Translations under genes and position numbers: made by a program | Shown: positions 52,661 to 60,971 of the stretch, one piece after another | Layout: every line of letters begins with the position of its first letter | Position numbering within the stretch: the first letter of the stretch is position 1 | Notes under the pieces: generated by a model | What the model saw: only the letters and a program-made list of their open reading frames with translations | Databases searched by the model: none | What the model was told of the DNA's origin: nothing | Source: Pedobacter insulae | Lineage (GTDB): Bacteria; Bacteroidota; Bacteroidia; Sphingobacteriales; Sphingobacteriaceae | DNA: 64,000 nt | NCBI RefSeq assembly: GCF_900113525.1 | Contig: NZ_FOPP01000004.1 | Span: 248,001 to 312,000, forward strand | Direction of reading: 5' to 3'

Positions 52661-54823
52661 TTACAGGGTGTAGTGCAGATTTAAGTAAATACCTCTGCCT
52701 CGGGTTGTATATCCGTAAATTTCCTGGTATTCAGTGTTAAAAACATTCTCCATTCTCAAACCAGCAGTTAAGGTTTTGTTCACGTTAATTCTCCCTGAAA
52801 GATCTAACAGCGTGTAATTAGAAATACCTTTTGTACTAAGCGCACCATAAGGACCAAGGGATGAATTATAATACACATCGCTCCTTGCTCCCACAGATCT
52901 TACATTACCTGTAATTGATAATTTCGGTATAGGCAAATAGGTTAGCCTGATGTTTGCAGCGGTAGGTCTTCTGACTAAGCCAATCGTTTCAGTAAATTTA
53001 TTTACAAAAGCGCCATTTGTATATAATTGTACATGGTTTTCATGGGTATGAGAAGTATCTACATTTATTGGATCGTAGGCTAATTTTCCACTGATCATAC
53101 TGATATTTCCACTTACTAAAAATTGCTCGCCAATTTTGGAGCTGATGCCTAGTTCTATGCCCTGATTCATCTGTTTGCCAATATTGATGTAAGTATCACC
53201 TCTATAATCGAGATAGGTAAGCGATGCTATACTTGCATTACCGTTCCATAAATAGACATAGTCGATGCTGTTTTCAACCGTTGTTTTAAAGAGTGATAAG
53301 GAGAAAAATATGTTTTGGTTTATTTGTTGTTTTAAACCAAATTCAATCGAAACAGAAGTTTCAGGTTTTAGTGTTTTGTTACCTCTTAAAATGTTCGAGG
53401 TGAAATCCTTTTCTGGAGAATAGAGCTGGTAAAGTGATGGTGCATTAAAGCCTGTAGCATACGAGGCATATAGTAGTCCCCCTTCTTTTAGTTTTAAAGA
53501 TGGGTTAATTTCATAAGAAATATTATTTCCAAAAAGACTGTGATCGGTATTTCTAATCCCAAGTGCTAGGTTAAACGGACTATAATCATCATTTATAACA
53601 CTACCATTTATATCGATATGCATAAATTGATGATTGGTTTTTACGTTTATAGCTAGGTCAGTAAGATCGCTTTTGGTTTCAAAGCCACCGAAGGCACTTG
53701 AGAAATAGCGGGTGTTGATATTCATTCTCTCCTTGAAAAAACCGCCTCCGGCAACCAGGTTTAATCCTTTAAGGCTATAATTGCCCTGAAGCTCCTGGGT
53801 GTTGGTTTCTCCATCATAAATACCCTTAAAGTGACTATGATTGTAAGTGCCAGCATCGTCTACAATAGAAGAGTCGGTAAGGTTAACCCTTTTAGTAGTG
53901 GTATTTCCTCCGATGTATTTGAAATTAAGTTTATCATTTATTTTATAAGCTGCGCCGTAAGTGAATAAGTCTCTCTTAAAATCAACAGTATTGGCATGAT
54001 CGTCTTTATAGGCGCTGGCATCTATATCAGCTTTTTGATCGGTATTTTTATAAGACGCATATAGATCTAGCTTGTTCGTCCTATAGCCCAATTTACCTAT
54101 CAAATCTAATTTCCTGAAGTTGTCTCTTTCACGATTTTTGTGGGCATAGTCATTGGGGTTCGTTACCGTGTCAACTGTTGCATCTAATCCTTTGGTATTA
54201 TTGTTATAAATTGCTCCGTTGGCATAAAATCCTGATTTGTGTGAGTAGTTTAATAGCGCATTCTGGCTAAACATAGAGGTTTTTTTACCGAAAGTCCCCG
54301 CTTGCAAGTTTACATCGGTATGGATACCTGGTTTATTATTTTTTTTGGTGATGATATTGATCACACCACCAATTGCCGAAGATCCATAAAGGGTACTATG
54401 TCCACCCCTCACAATTTCAATTTTATCAATATTGGCTATAGAAAGCTCGTTAAGCTCAATGCCATTATCTGTATTGGATGGATCGCTAATCCTTACTCCG
54501 TCAATCATGATTAGCGTTTGGTTGTTGTTGGCCCCACGCATAAATAGGCTATTTACCTGCCCAGGATTTTGCCCTGTACCTACTACATAAATTCCTTCCT
54601 GTTGTGATAGGAGTTCTGCAACTGTGTTAAAGCCGCTTGCTTTAATTTGTTCGTTGCTAATTACGGTTACACTTCTTCCAACATCAATTACTTTCTTTTC
54701 GCTGCGCGACGAAGTGACGTTAATTTGTTCAAGATCAATGGTTTTCTTTTTGTCGATTTCTTGGGCGTAGCCTAATCGCGAAGCTACCAGTAGGCCAATC
54801 GTAAGAATGGTTTTAAATTTCAT
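52661..54823 (-). CDS. btuB: BtuB-like TonB-dependent receptor (cobalamin uptake)
   Basis: A 720-residue outer-membrane TonB-dependent receptor. A signal peptide (cut near RLGYAQ) is followed by a TonB box region and plug (QINVTSSRSEKKVIDVGRSV, FMRGANNNQTLIMIDGVRISDP, IEIVRGGHSTLYGSSAIGGVINI), and the 22-strand barrel ends in GIYLNLHYTL. A cobalamin riboswitch 155 bases upstream marks it as a corrinoid transporter. ATG 54823 gives the signal peptide at the correct place; a longer frame starting ten codons upstream lacks support. No btuF/C/D transport genes or corrinoid synthesis genes are adjacent. Confidence 0.92.
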   Translation of the reverse strand: MKFKTILTIGLLVASRLGYAQEIDKKKTIDLEQINVTSSRSEKKVIDVGRSVTVISNEQIKASGFNTVAELLSQQEGIYVVGTGQNPGQVNSLFMRGANNNQTLIMIDGVRISDPSNTDNGIELNELSIANIDKIEIVRGGHSTLYGSSAIGGVINIITKKNNKPGIHTDVNLQAGTFGKKTSMFSQNALLNYSHKSGFYANGAIYNNNTKGLDATVDTVTNPNDYAHKNRERDNFRKLDLIGKLGYRTNKLDLYASYKNTDQKADIDASAYKDDHANTVDFKRDLFTYGAAYKINDKLNFKYIGGNTTTKRVNLTDSSIVDDAGTYNHSHFKGIYDGETNTQELQGNYSLKGLNLVAGGGFFKERMNINTRYFSSAFGGFETKSDLTDLAINVKTNHQFMHIDINGSVINDDYSPFNLALGIRNTDHSLFGNNISYEINPSLKLKEGGLLYASYATGFNAPSLYQLYSPEKDFTSNILRGNKTLKPETSVSIEFGLKQQINQNIFFSLSLFKTTVENSIDYVYLWNGNASIASLTYLDYRGDTYINIGKQMNQGIELGISSKIGEQFLVSGNISMISGKLAYDPINVDTSHTHENHVQLYTNGAFVNKFTETIGLVRRPTAANIRLTYLPIPKLSITGNVRSVGARSDVYYNSSLGPYGALSTKGISNYTLLDLSGRINVNKTLTAGLRMENVFNTEYQEIYGYTTRGRGIYLNLHYTL

Positions 54824-54978
54824 TTTTTGGGGATTAATTAAATAATTATACAATATTGCTACACACTATTGTACCCCGAAAAGAATAAGAATAAAGAAAT
54901 AACGCTGGAAATTAATACCAGACAGCTATTTTACCTTTGACTTTCCTCTTTCGCGGAGGTAATAAGTCATTATATAAT

Positions 54979-55145
54979 GAGGCAGGTATCCTGACTTTCC
55001 CGACTTGCTGATCACCTTCCCGCCTAAGCAGTGGCTAAATTGATCAGTAGTACTTCCTCAAAATGAGGCGAGATTACAGTTGCGCGACAGTCCATGATTT
55101 TCACATGGTTCCCTATTATCTTTGGTATTACCCAAAGCACCTTAT
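54979..55145 (-). promoter_or_regulatory. Cobalamin (AdoCbl) riboswitch upstream of btuB
   Basis: Read leftward, the element runs from GGTGCTTTGGGTAATACC through AATAGGGAACCATGTGAAAA, then GGACTGTCGCGCAACTGTAA, a variable stem, and ends at AAGTCAGGATACCTGCCTC. These are the conserved cobalamin-riboswitch blocks, including the CGCGCAACTGTAA and AGGATACCTGCC boxes. The btuB-like ATG is about 155 bases downstream, leaving room for an expression platform. Corrinoid binding should lower btuB expression, as in other B12 receptors. Confidence 0.94.
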
Positions 55146-55346
55146 CATAAATGATAGCGGCCAAAGGTAGATAAAATTCTCTATTTTCTTCTATCTTATC
55201 TTACATTCAGCACAAGCTCTGCGGATTCTGGGATTTTTGTAATGAACAACATCGCAAAAAAAAAGCGATTAAATAACCAAAACGGCAAACCATTTTGTGA
55301 CAAGCTTAATAACTGCATTTACCATCGATCAATCATACTATGATCA

Positions 55347-55379
55347 GATTTTACCCCTATTTCAATTTGATTTCACCCC
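55347..55379 (+). promoter_or_regulatory. Direct repeat, candidate binding site for the hybrid two-component regulator
   Basis: GATTTTACCCC (55347-55357) and GATTTCACCCC (55369-55379) are 11-base direct repeats starting 22 bases apart, two helical turns, as expected for an AraC-type dimer. They end 21 bases before the -7 element, so the site would replace the poor -33 region. Confidence 0.55.
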
Positions 55380-55400
55380 CAAGGAATGTCACATTCTTGA

Positions 55401-55408
55401 TAGCTTTG
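55401..55408 (+). promoter_or_regulatory. -7 element for susC
   Basis: TAGCTTTG matches TAnnTTTG exactly. No TTG lies at the -33 position, as is common for activator-dependent promoters. Confidence 0.5.
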
Positions 55409-55498
55409 GTAATGCTGGTAGATAAAGTTATCAACTATTAACCAAATACCCAGTATTTGTTCAATAAACCAAATTATTCACAACCTAAAAAATCAAGT

Positions 55499-58400
55499 AT
55501 GAAATTAAAACGTTTACTACTTCTGTTTGTGATAGCTTCAGGATGGGGAACCAGTTCCTTCAGAAGTTATGCTCAAACTTACACAAGGCTAAAAACGCAA
55601 AATTTTTATGCCAAATCGTCAAAATCCGATGGTAAAGACACGGAAAACAATTTAGAACGATCTACACTTCAAGAAAACACGGTTCGTCTTATGAAAATAA
55701 GTGGAAAGGTAATTGATGAACTTTCTCAGCCACTAGCCGGTGTAAACGTGAAAGTTGTTGGTAAATCACCTAGTGCACAAACTGGTGCCGACGGAAAATA
55801 TATCATTGATGCAGAACCAACAGACTCTTTAGAGTTTTCTTTTGTGGGATACGTAAAGCAAAAAATTGCTATTAGAAACAGAACAACAATTGATATTGTT
55901 TTGCAACCCGAAACAGAAAATTTGGATGAAATAGCAGTTGTAGGTTATGGTACTCAAAAGAAAGTGAATCTTACAGGATCGGTATCTACTATCAGTGCCG
56001 ATAAAGTAACTAACCGTCCAATAATGAATTTGTCTGCTGCGCTTGCAGGTGCTGCACCGGGTTTACAGGTTACACAATCTACAGGAAATCCTGGAGCAGA
56101 AGGTGTGTCGATACGGGTGCGTGGTATTGGCTCTTTTAACAATAGCGCCCCACTGATAATTGTTGATGGCGTAGTAGCTGATATGACGCCGCTTAATTCG
56201 GATGATATTGAAAGTATTTCGATTCTCAAAGATGCAGCCTCTGCCGCCATTTATGGATCGAGGGCGGCGAACGGTGTAATATTGGTAACTACTAAAAAAG
56301 GAAGAAAAAATGAGACACCAAAAATCACTTTCACGAGTTTATACGCAAGGGAACAGGCAGAAACAGATTTGAAATTTATGTCGAGTACGGCAGATTGGAT
56401 GGAACTGCACAACATTGCAAAGCTTAATGCCAATCCTACTTCCACTTCTCCTGATTATGCATACAGTACTATTGACGAATGGCGTGCTGCCAATGCCAAC
56501 CCAGGTGGTACCTACACTCATCCGGTAACTGGGCAAACTATACCTAATTCACTAGCTTATCCTAATACAGATTGGGCGCAAATTCTTTTTCAACCAGAAT
56601 ATTATCAGCGACATGGCGTGTCTGTTTCGGGAGGAAGCCAAGCTACTTCTTATTTAATGTCCTTAGGCTATCAAAATAATCCTGGTACATTGGATAATAC
56701 CGGTTTACAACGCTATAATGTAAGAGTAAATTTAGAAACAAAAATTGCCAACAATATTAATTTTGGTACGCAGACCTACGCTACTAAAGAGTATAAAAAA
56801 CCAGGCAATACATCAATGACTTTCCTAATGCAGGCTTTTCCAGGTATAACACCTATTTATCAAGGCAAATACGGAGCTAGCGAAGATCCTTTCACTACTC
56901 AAAAGGATAACATCCTTCAATCTGTTGCCAGTACAGGAGGTCAAGCCGAAACTACCCGTATTAACAGTAGCTGGTTTGTAAATGCGAATATTTTGAAGGG
57001 CCTTTCGGCTGAAGCCAGATTTAACTATAGCGAATATATGGATGAGGACGAAACTTTTTCAAAGAACCTCCCTCGTTATAGCTTTCGACAGAGTTTTGAG
57101 ACACCAATTGAATCTATAGGTAATTTGGATCAGGCACTTACCTCTCGCTATGCGTACAATTCGCATAGCTATACAGCAAATCTTTTATTGCGTTATGCTA
57201 AAACCATTGGTAAACATGATTTTGGTGCATTAGCGGGCTACGAACAATACCAGACTGAAAGTAGCGGGTTTTCTGCAACCAAAAAAGGGTTGATAGATTG
57301 GGATATTACTGATATTACTTCTGGATCTACTATGGAGTCTATTGGTGGAAATGCAAAATCTGGGTATGGTATGTTGTCTTATTTTGGTCGTCTTAATTAT
57401 GCTTATGATAGCAAATATCTGTTTGAAGCTAATCTTCGTAACGATATTTCATCAAGATTTGCGCCCAACTACCGTAGTGGTATCTTTCCTTCTTTATCTG
57501 CTGGTTGGATATTGAGTAGGGAAAATTTCTTTGCGCCGCTTAGTAGGTATATAAACTATTTTAAGATACGAGGGTCTTACGGTTCATTAGGTAATGTTAC
57601 TTCGGGTAATTACGATTGGCAAGCCTTATATAGACGAGTAAACAATGTGTTCAATGAACAGGTAGCCAATGGATTGGTGCTTGCAACGATTCAAAATGAA
57701 ATGCTATCATGGGAGAAAACGACCACTTACAATTTAGGTATTGAAGCCAAGTTTCTCAACAATCGCTTGAGCGCCGAGGCAGATATCTACTCCCGCCTTA
57801 CCTCCGATATTATCACTAACTCCATTATTTATTTAACTATGGGTAATGTATCTGCTCCAGTGGCTAATACCGCTAGTATGAATAACCGTGGTATTGAACT
57901 TTCATTGGGTTGGAATGACAAGATAGGCAGTTTTAGATATGGCGTTAACGGTAATATTAGTTACAATACCAATAAAATCACCAAATTTAACGGAGCACTT
58001 AAGTATGAACTGGATCCTACAACTAAAGATATTTGGAACAATCCCACACTCCGTTATACCAATCTAGCTGATGTTTCTACAGGTGGCGATACTCGTCGTG
58101 TAGAAGGATACCAGATAGGTGAATGGTTTCTCCGTAAACCATACCAAGGCAATGGAACTTACATCAACGGTGATGGTTCTATAAATCCTAATGGTGGCCC
58201 AAAAGATGGTATGATACGTAGTAAGGCAGATTTAGATTGGGTAAGATCTATGATAGCGGCAGGCTATAAATTTGGTAATGGTGCTGGTAATACCGTAGGT
58301 GCTGGTGCCGCCAATATATGGTATGGACAAATGGTTATGGCCGATGTAAATGGCGATGGAAAATATGGTAATGATGATGATAAGGAATTTACTGGCAAAT

Positions 58401-58942
58401 CAACTGCTCCAAAATTCGTATTTGGTCTTAATTTAACAGCAGCTTGGAAAGGGTTCGATATGAACATGCTTTGGTCTGGTCGCGCAGGCTCTTATCATTA
58501 CATCAACGACCGTGGAGCAAATGGTTCAATTTTGGCTAACACTGCCGACATGTTACCAGCAGATGCTTGGACAAAGTATTATTTTTACAATGCAGTTAAA
58601 GCAAATACAGATCCAAACTACGATCCCGCAAATGATCCTGATGCTAAGATCAATGGGAAATTCCCACGTTTGTTATCTGCAAGCTCTATCATGCCTTCCA
58701 ATACGTTTTACTTATACAATTCATCGTATTTAAAATTGAAGTCTTTGCAGATCGGTTATACATTTCCAAAAAATTGGATGCGTGCCGCAAAAATAGGCGA
58801 CCTACGTTTTTATGTATCGGGAGAAAACCTGCTCACCTTCAAAAACAAAGCATTTGAAGGTGTAGATCCTGAACTCGGCAGTTCATTAATTGTGTACCCG
58901 CTTGCCAAACTGTATTCAGCGGGTGTAAATCTTACTTTCTAA
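55499..58942 (+). CDS. SusC/RagA-family TonB-linked outer-membrane protein
   Basis: A 1147-residue SusC-type TonB-dependent transporter. After a signal peptide (cut near RSYAQ) there is a CarboxypepD_reg-like domain (ISGKVIDELSQPLAGVNVKVV, residues about 75-150), the plug with VAVVGYGTQKKVNLTGSV and IRVRGIGSFNNSAPLIIVDG and then IESISILKDAASAAIYGSRAANGVILV, and a barrel ending in LYSAGVNLTF. SusC proteins import oligosaccharides or peptides with a SusD lid. ATG 55499 starts the signal peptide; a frame 14 codons longer is less likely. susD follows 19 bases later. No glycoside hydrolase lies in the window, so the substrate is unknown. Confidence 0.95.
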   Translation: MKLKRLLLLFVIASGWGTSSFRSYAQTYTRLKTQNFYAKSSKSDGKDTENNLERSTLQENTVRLMKISGKVIDELSQPLAGVNVKVVGKSPSAQTGADGKYIIDAEPTDSLEFSFVGYVKQKIAIRNRTTIDIVLQPETENLDEIAVVGYGTQKKVNLTGSVSTISADKVTNRPIMNLSAALAGAAPGLQVTQSTGNPGAEGVSIRVRGIGSFNNSAPLIIVDGVVADMTPLNSDDIESISILKDAASAAIYGSRAANGVILVTTKKGRKNETPKITFTSLYAREQAETDLKFMSSTADWMELHNIAKLNANPTSTSPDYAYSTIDEWRAANANPGGTYTHPVTGQTIPNSLAYPNTDWAQILFQPEYYQRHGVSVSGGSQATSYLMSLGYQNNPGTLDNTGLQRYNVRVNLETKIANNINFGTQTYATKEYKKPGNTSMTFLMQAFPGITPIYQGKYGASEDPFTTQKDNILQSVASTGGQAETTRINSSWFVNANILKGLSAEARFNYSEYMDEDETFSKNLPRYSFRQSFETPIESIGNLDQALTSRYAYNSHSYTANLLLRYAKTIGKHDFGALAGYEQYQTESSGFSATKKGLIDWDITDITSGSTMESIGGNAKSGYGMLSYFGRLNYAYDSKYLFEANLRNDISSRFAPNYRSGIFPSLSAGWILSRENFFAPLSRYINYFKIRGSYGSLGNVTSGNYDWQALYRRVNNVFNEQVANGLVLATIQNEMLSWEKTTTYNLGIEAKFLNNRLSAEADIYSRLTSDIITNSIIYLTMGNVSAPVANTASMNNRGIELSLGWNDKIGSFRYGVNGNISYNTNKITKFNGALKYELDPTTKDIWNNPTLRYTNLADVSTGGDTRRVEGYQIGEWFLRKPYQGNGTYINGDGSINPNGGPKDGMIRSKADLDWVRSMIAAGYKFGNGAGNTVGAGAANIWYGQMVMADVNGDGKYGNDDDKEFTGKSTAPKFVFGLNLTAAWKGFDMNMLWSGRAGSYHYINDRGANGSILANTADMLPADAWTKYYFYNAVKANTDPNYDPANDPDAKINGKFPRLLSASSIMPSNTFYLYNSSYLKLKSLQIGYTFPKNWMRAAKIGDLRFYVSGENLLTFKNKAFEGVDPELGSSLIVYPLAKLYSAGVNLTF

Positions 58943-58961
58943 TCAATCAACATCACATAAC

Positions 58962-60857
58962 ATGAAAAGAATAATATATTTTTTAGCAGTAACTGCCATA
59001 GTAGGTAGTTTGCCTGCTTGTAAAAAAGTGCTGGAGACAGCTCCCAACGATAGGCCATCTTCGAGTACCATGTGGACTACAGAAAGCATGGTAGACCAGG
59101 GTGTAATTGGTGTTTACTATTCACTACAGCGCCCGGTAAGGGCAGATGGTTTAATTGGTACCAGTGGTAATATTGGCTATTATGGTTACGAAGCTTTTGG
59201 TATGACGGGTCAGGGGGAATATAATTTGGGTGGTTTATTTACCACTGCGGTAAACCCAAGCGCTGCTTATTTTACACATCATTGGAGATGGTGTTATGAT
59301 GGCATTCATCGCGCCAATCTTGCTATTGCCAATATACCCGGAGCTGCTATGAGTGAAGCTAAGAAAAAGAAATTGGTGGCCGAATGTAAAGCGCTCCGAG
59401 CATTTTTCTATATGCGATTAAATGAATTGTTTGGCCGCGATGGTTTAGGAGTACCTCTCTACACAGAACCAGCGCTTAATCCTTCAGATCTTAATAAAGG
59501 TCAAAGTCCGGAAGCTGAAGTGTGGGCCTTGATTATTAAAGATTTGACGGAGGCTATTAACGAACCGACTATGCCAAATAATCAAATTGGCGGAGAAGGT
59601 CGTATAAGCAAAGGCGCTGCGTACGCTTTAAGAGGTCGTGCGTATTTAATTACAAAGCAATATCCATTGGCCGCTGCCGACTTTGCCAAGGTAGGCGAGA
59701 TGGGCTATAGCTTGTATCCAAATTATCAGCAATTGTTTAAATTGGGACAGGAACGTTGTCAGGAAATGATTATGAGTGTGCAATATATTGAAGAACCTAC
59801 TGGTTATGGTAGTACGTTGCAAAAATATTTCGGGGCGTTTCAACAAGGTTCTAAAGATAGTAGAGGGTGTTGGACCGATTTACAGGTAACACCGGCGTTA
59901 GTAAACCTTTACGAAGTGAAAGTAAATGCAACAACGGTAAAGCCATTTAGTTGGACAGATTATATTCCTGAATGGAATGCAATTAGTGCTTTAGGTACGC
60001 CTAATCGCAAAGTATTCTTCCTTCGCGATCAAAAAGTGAATGGTTCAGATATTCATAGTACAATTACTTCTGCCATCAACACTCAGTTGAATAATCTGAA
60101 TGCAAGTGCAAAGGCGCTTTATATTCAGCAGGGTAATGAAGCCCGTTTAAAAGCTGCTTATGCAAACAGAGATCCTCGTTTGGCATATAATGTTGTTACA
60201 CCTTATGCCGATTTTAAAGGTGTTAACAGCAGTTCTACTGCCGAAGCTATGTACACCTACAGGTTTCCAGTAACCGGCAAAGTGTATGCTGATCAAGCTA
60301 ATGCTGAACCTAGATTAAATGCTAATTTGCCATCGACATATTATACCTCCGGAAGTTGCAATGCCCAGGCAGAATTTAAATATATTTACCGAAAATTTAC
60401 TGGTGATGGATTGGAATTTGCTCGTAGGGAACAAAACCCGATTGATGAACCTATTATTCGTTATGCCGATGTCTTGTTAATGTGGGCTGAAGCCTTAGTA
60501 GAGATGAATGACTTGCCGGGCGCCATGGCAAAGGTAAAACAGGTAAGAGACCGTGTAGCTATACCAACAATGGCTACGTCATTTGCTGATCAGACCACAG
60601 CTCGGAATTATGTCCGAGATGAACGCCGAAGAGAGTTAATGGGTGAAGGTGTGAATTTCTTTGATGAAATGCGCTGGAAAACCTTAAAGGATACCAAATT
60701 TAGTGAGAAAGTAGCGCAACATGCATGGGGCGGTACCGAAAGTACAGGCGGCACTACGTATGAATGGATAGGCGATCAATGGCACAGATGGCCTGTGCCA
60801 AAAGCAGAAATTGAATTAAATAAAAATCTTACTCCTACACCAGGTTGGGTGTACTAA
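58962..60857 (+). CDS. SusD/RagB-family nutrient-binding outer-membrane lipoprotein
   Basis: A 631-residue SusD-type lipoprotein: the signal ends in SLPAC with Cys20 lipidated. The TPR-like helical fold shows through RANLAIANIPG, KKLVAECKALRAFFYMRLNELFG, YALRGRAYLITKQYPLAAADF and, at the C-terminus, IIRYADVLLMWAEALVEMND, RDERRRELMGEGVNFFDEMRW and PVPKAEIELNKNLTPTPGW. It caps the SusC channel at the cell surface and binds the ligand. It is 19 bases after susC and is followed by a terminator. Identity of the glycan or peptide cannot be read. Confidence 0.95.
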   Translation: MKRIIYFLAVTAIVGSLPACKKVLETAPNDRPSSSTMWTTESMVDQGVIGVYYSLQRPVRADGLIGTSGNIGYYGYEAFGMTGQGEYNLGGLFTTAVNPSAAYFTHHWRWCYDGIHRANLAIANIPGAAMSEAKKKKLVAECKALRAFFYMRLNELFGRDGLGVPLYTEPALNPSDLNKGQSPEAEVWALIIKDLTEAINEPTMPNNQIGGEGRISKGAAYALRGRAYLITKQYPLAAADFAKVGEMGYSLYPNYQQLFKLGQERCQEMIMSVQYIEEPTGYGSTLQKYFGAFQQGSKDSRGCWTDLQVTPALVNLYEVKVNATTVKPFSWTDYIPEWNAISALGTPNRKVFFLRDQKVNGSDIHSTITSAINTQLNNLNASAKALYIQQGNEARLKAAYANRDPRLAYNVVTPYADFKGVNSSSTAEAMYTYRFPVTGKVYADQANAEPRLNANLPSTYYTSGSCNAQAEFKYIYRKFTGDGLEFARREQNPIDEPIIRYADVLLMWAEALVEMNDLPGAMAKVKQVRDRVAIPTMATSFADQTTARNYVRDERRRELMGEGVNFFDEMRWKTLKDTKFSEKVAQHAWGGTESTGGTTYEWIGDQWHRWPVPKAEIELNKNLTPTPGWVY

Positions 60858-60874
60858 GTTTAATTTTTAAATAA

Positions 60875-60906
60875 TGCAAAAGCCCCATCAAATTGGGGTT
60901 TTTGCA
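60875..60906 (+). terminator. Intrinsic terminator after susD
   Basis: TGCAAAAGCCCCA pairs with TGGGGTTTTTGCA (one G-T pair) around a TCAAAT loop. It begins 18 bases after the susD stop. The leftward regulator gene ends 66 bases to its right. Confidence 0.85.
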
Positions 60907-60971
60907 TTTATTTGCTTATTACCAAATTAAAGAATTATATCCTCTCTTGCTACCATCCCTCATCGCATGAG

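Larger units (their letters stand above)
55150..55498 (+). other. susC upstream region
   Basis: A 349-bp gene-free region between the riboswitch and susC. It holds a direct repeat at 55347-55379, a -7 element at 55401-55408 and an untranslated leader of about 87 bases. The left part (55150-55340) shows nothing else I can support. Confidence 0.6.
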
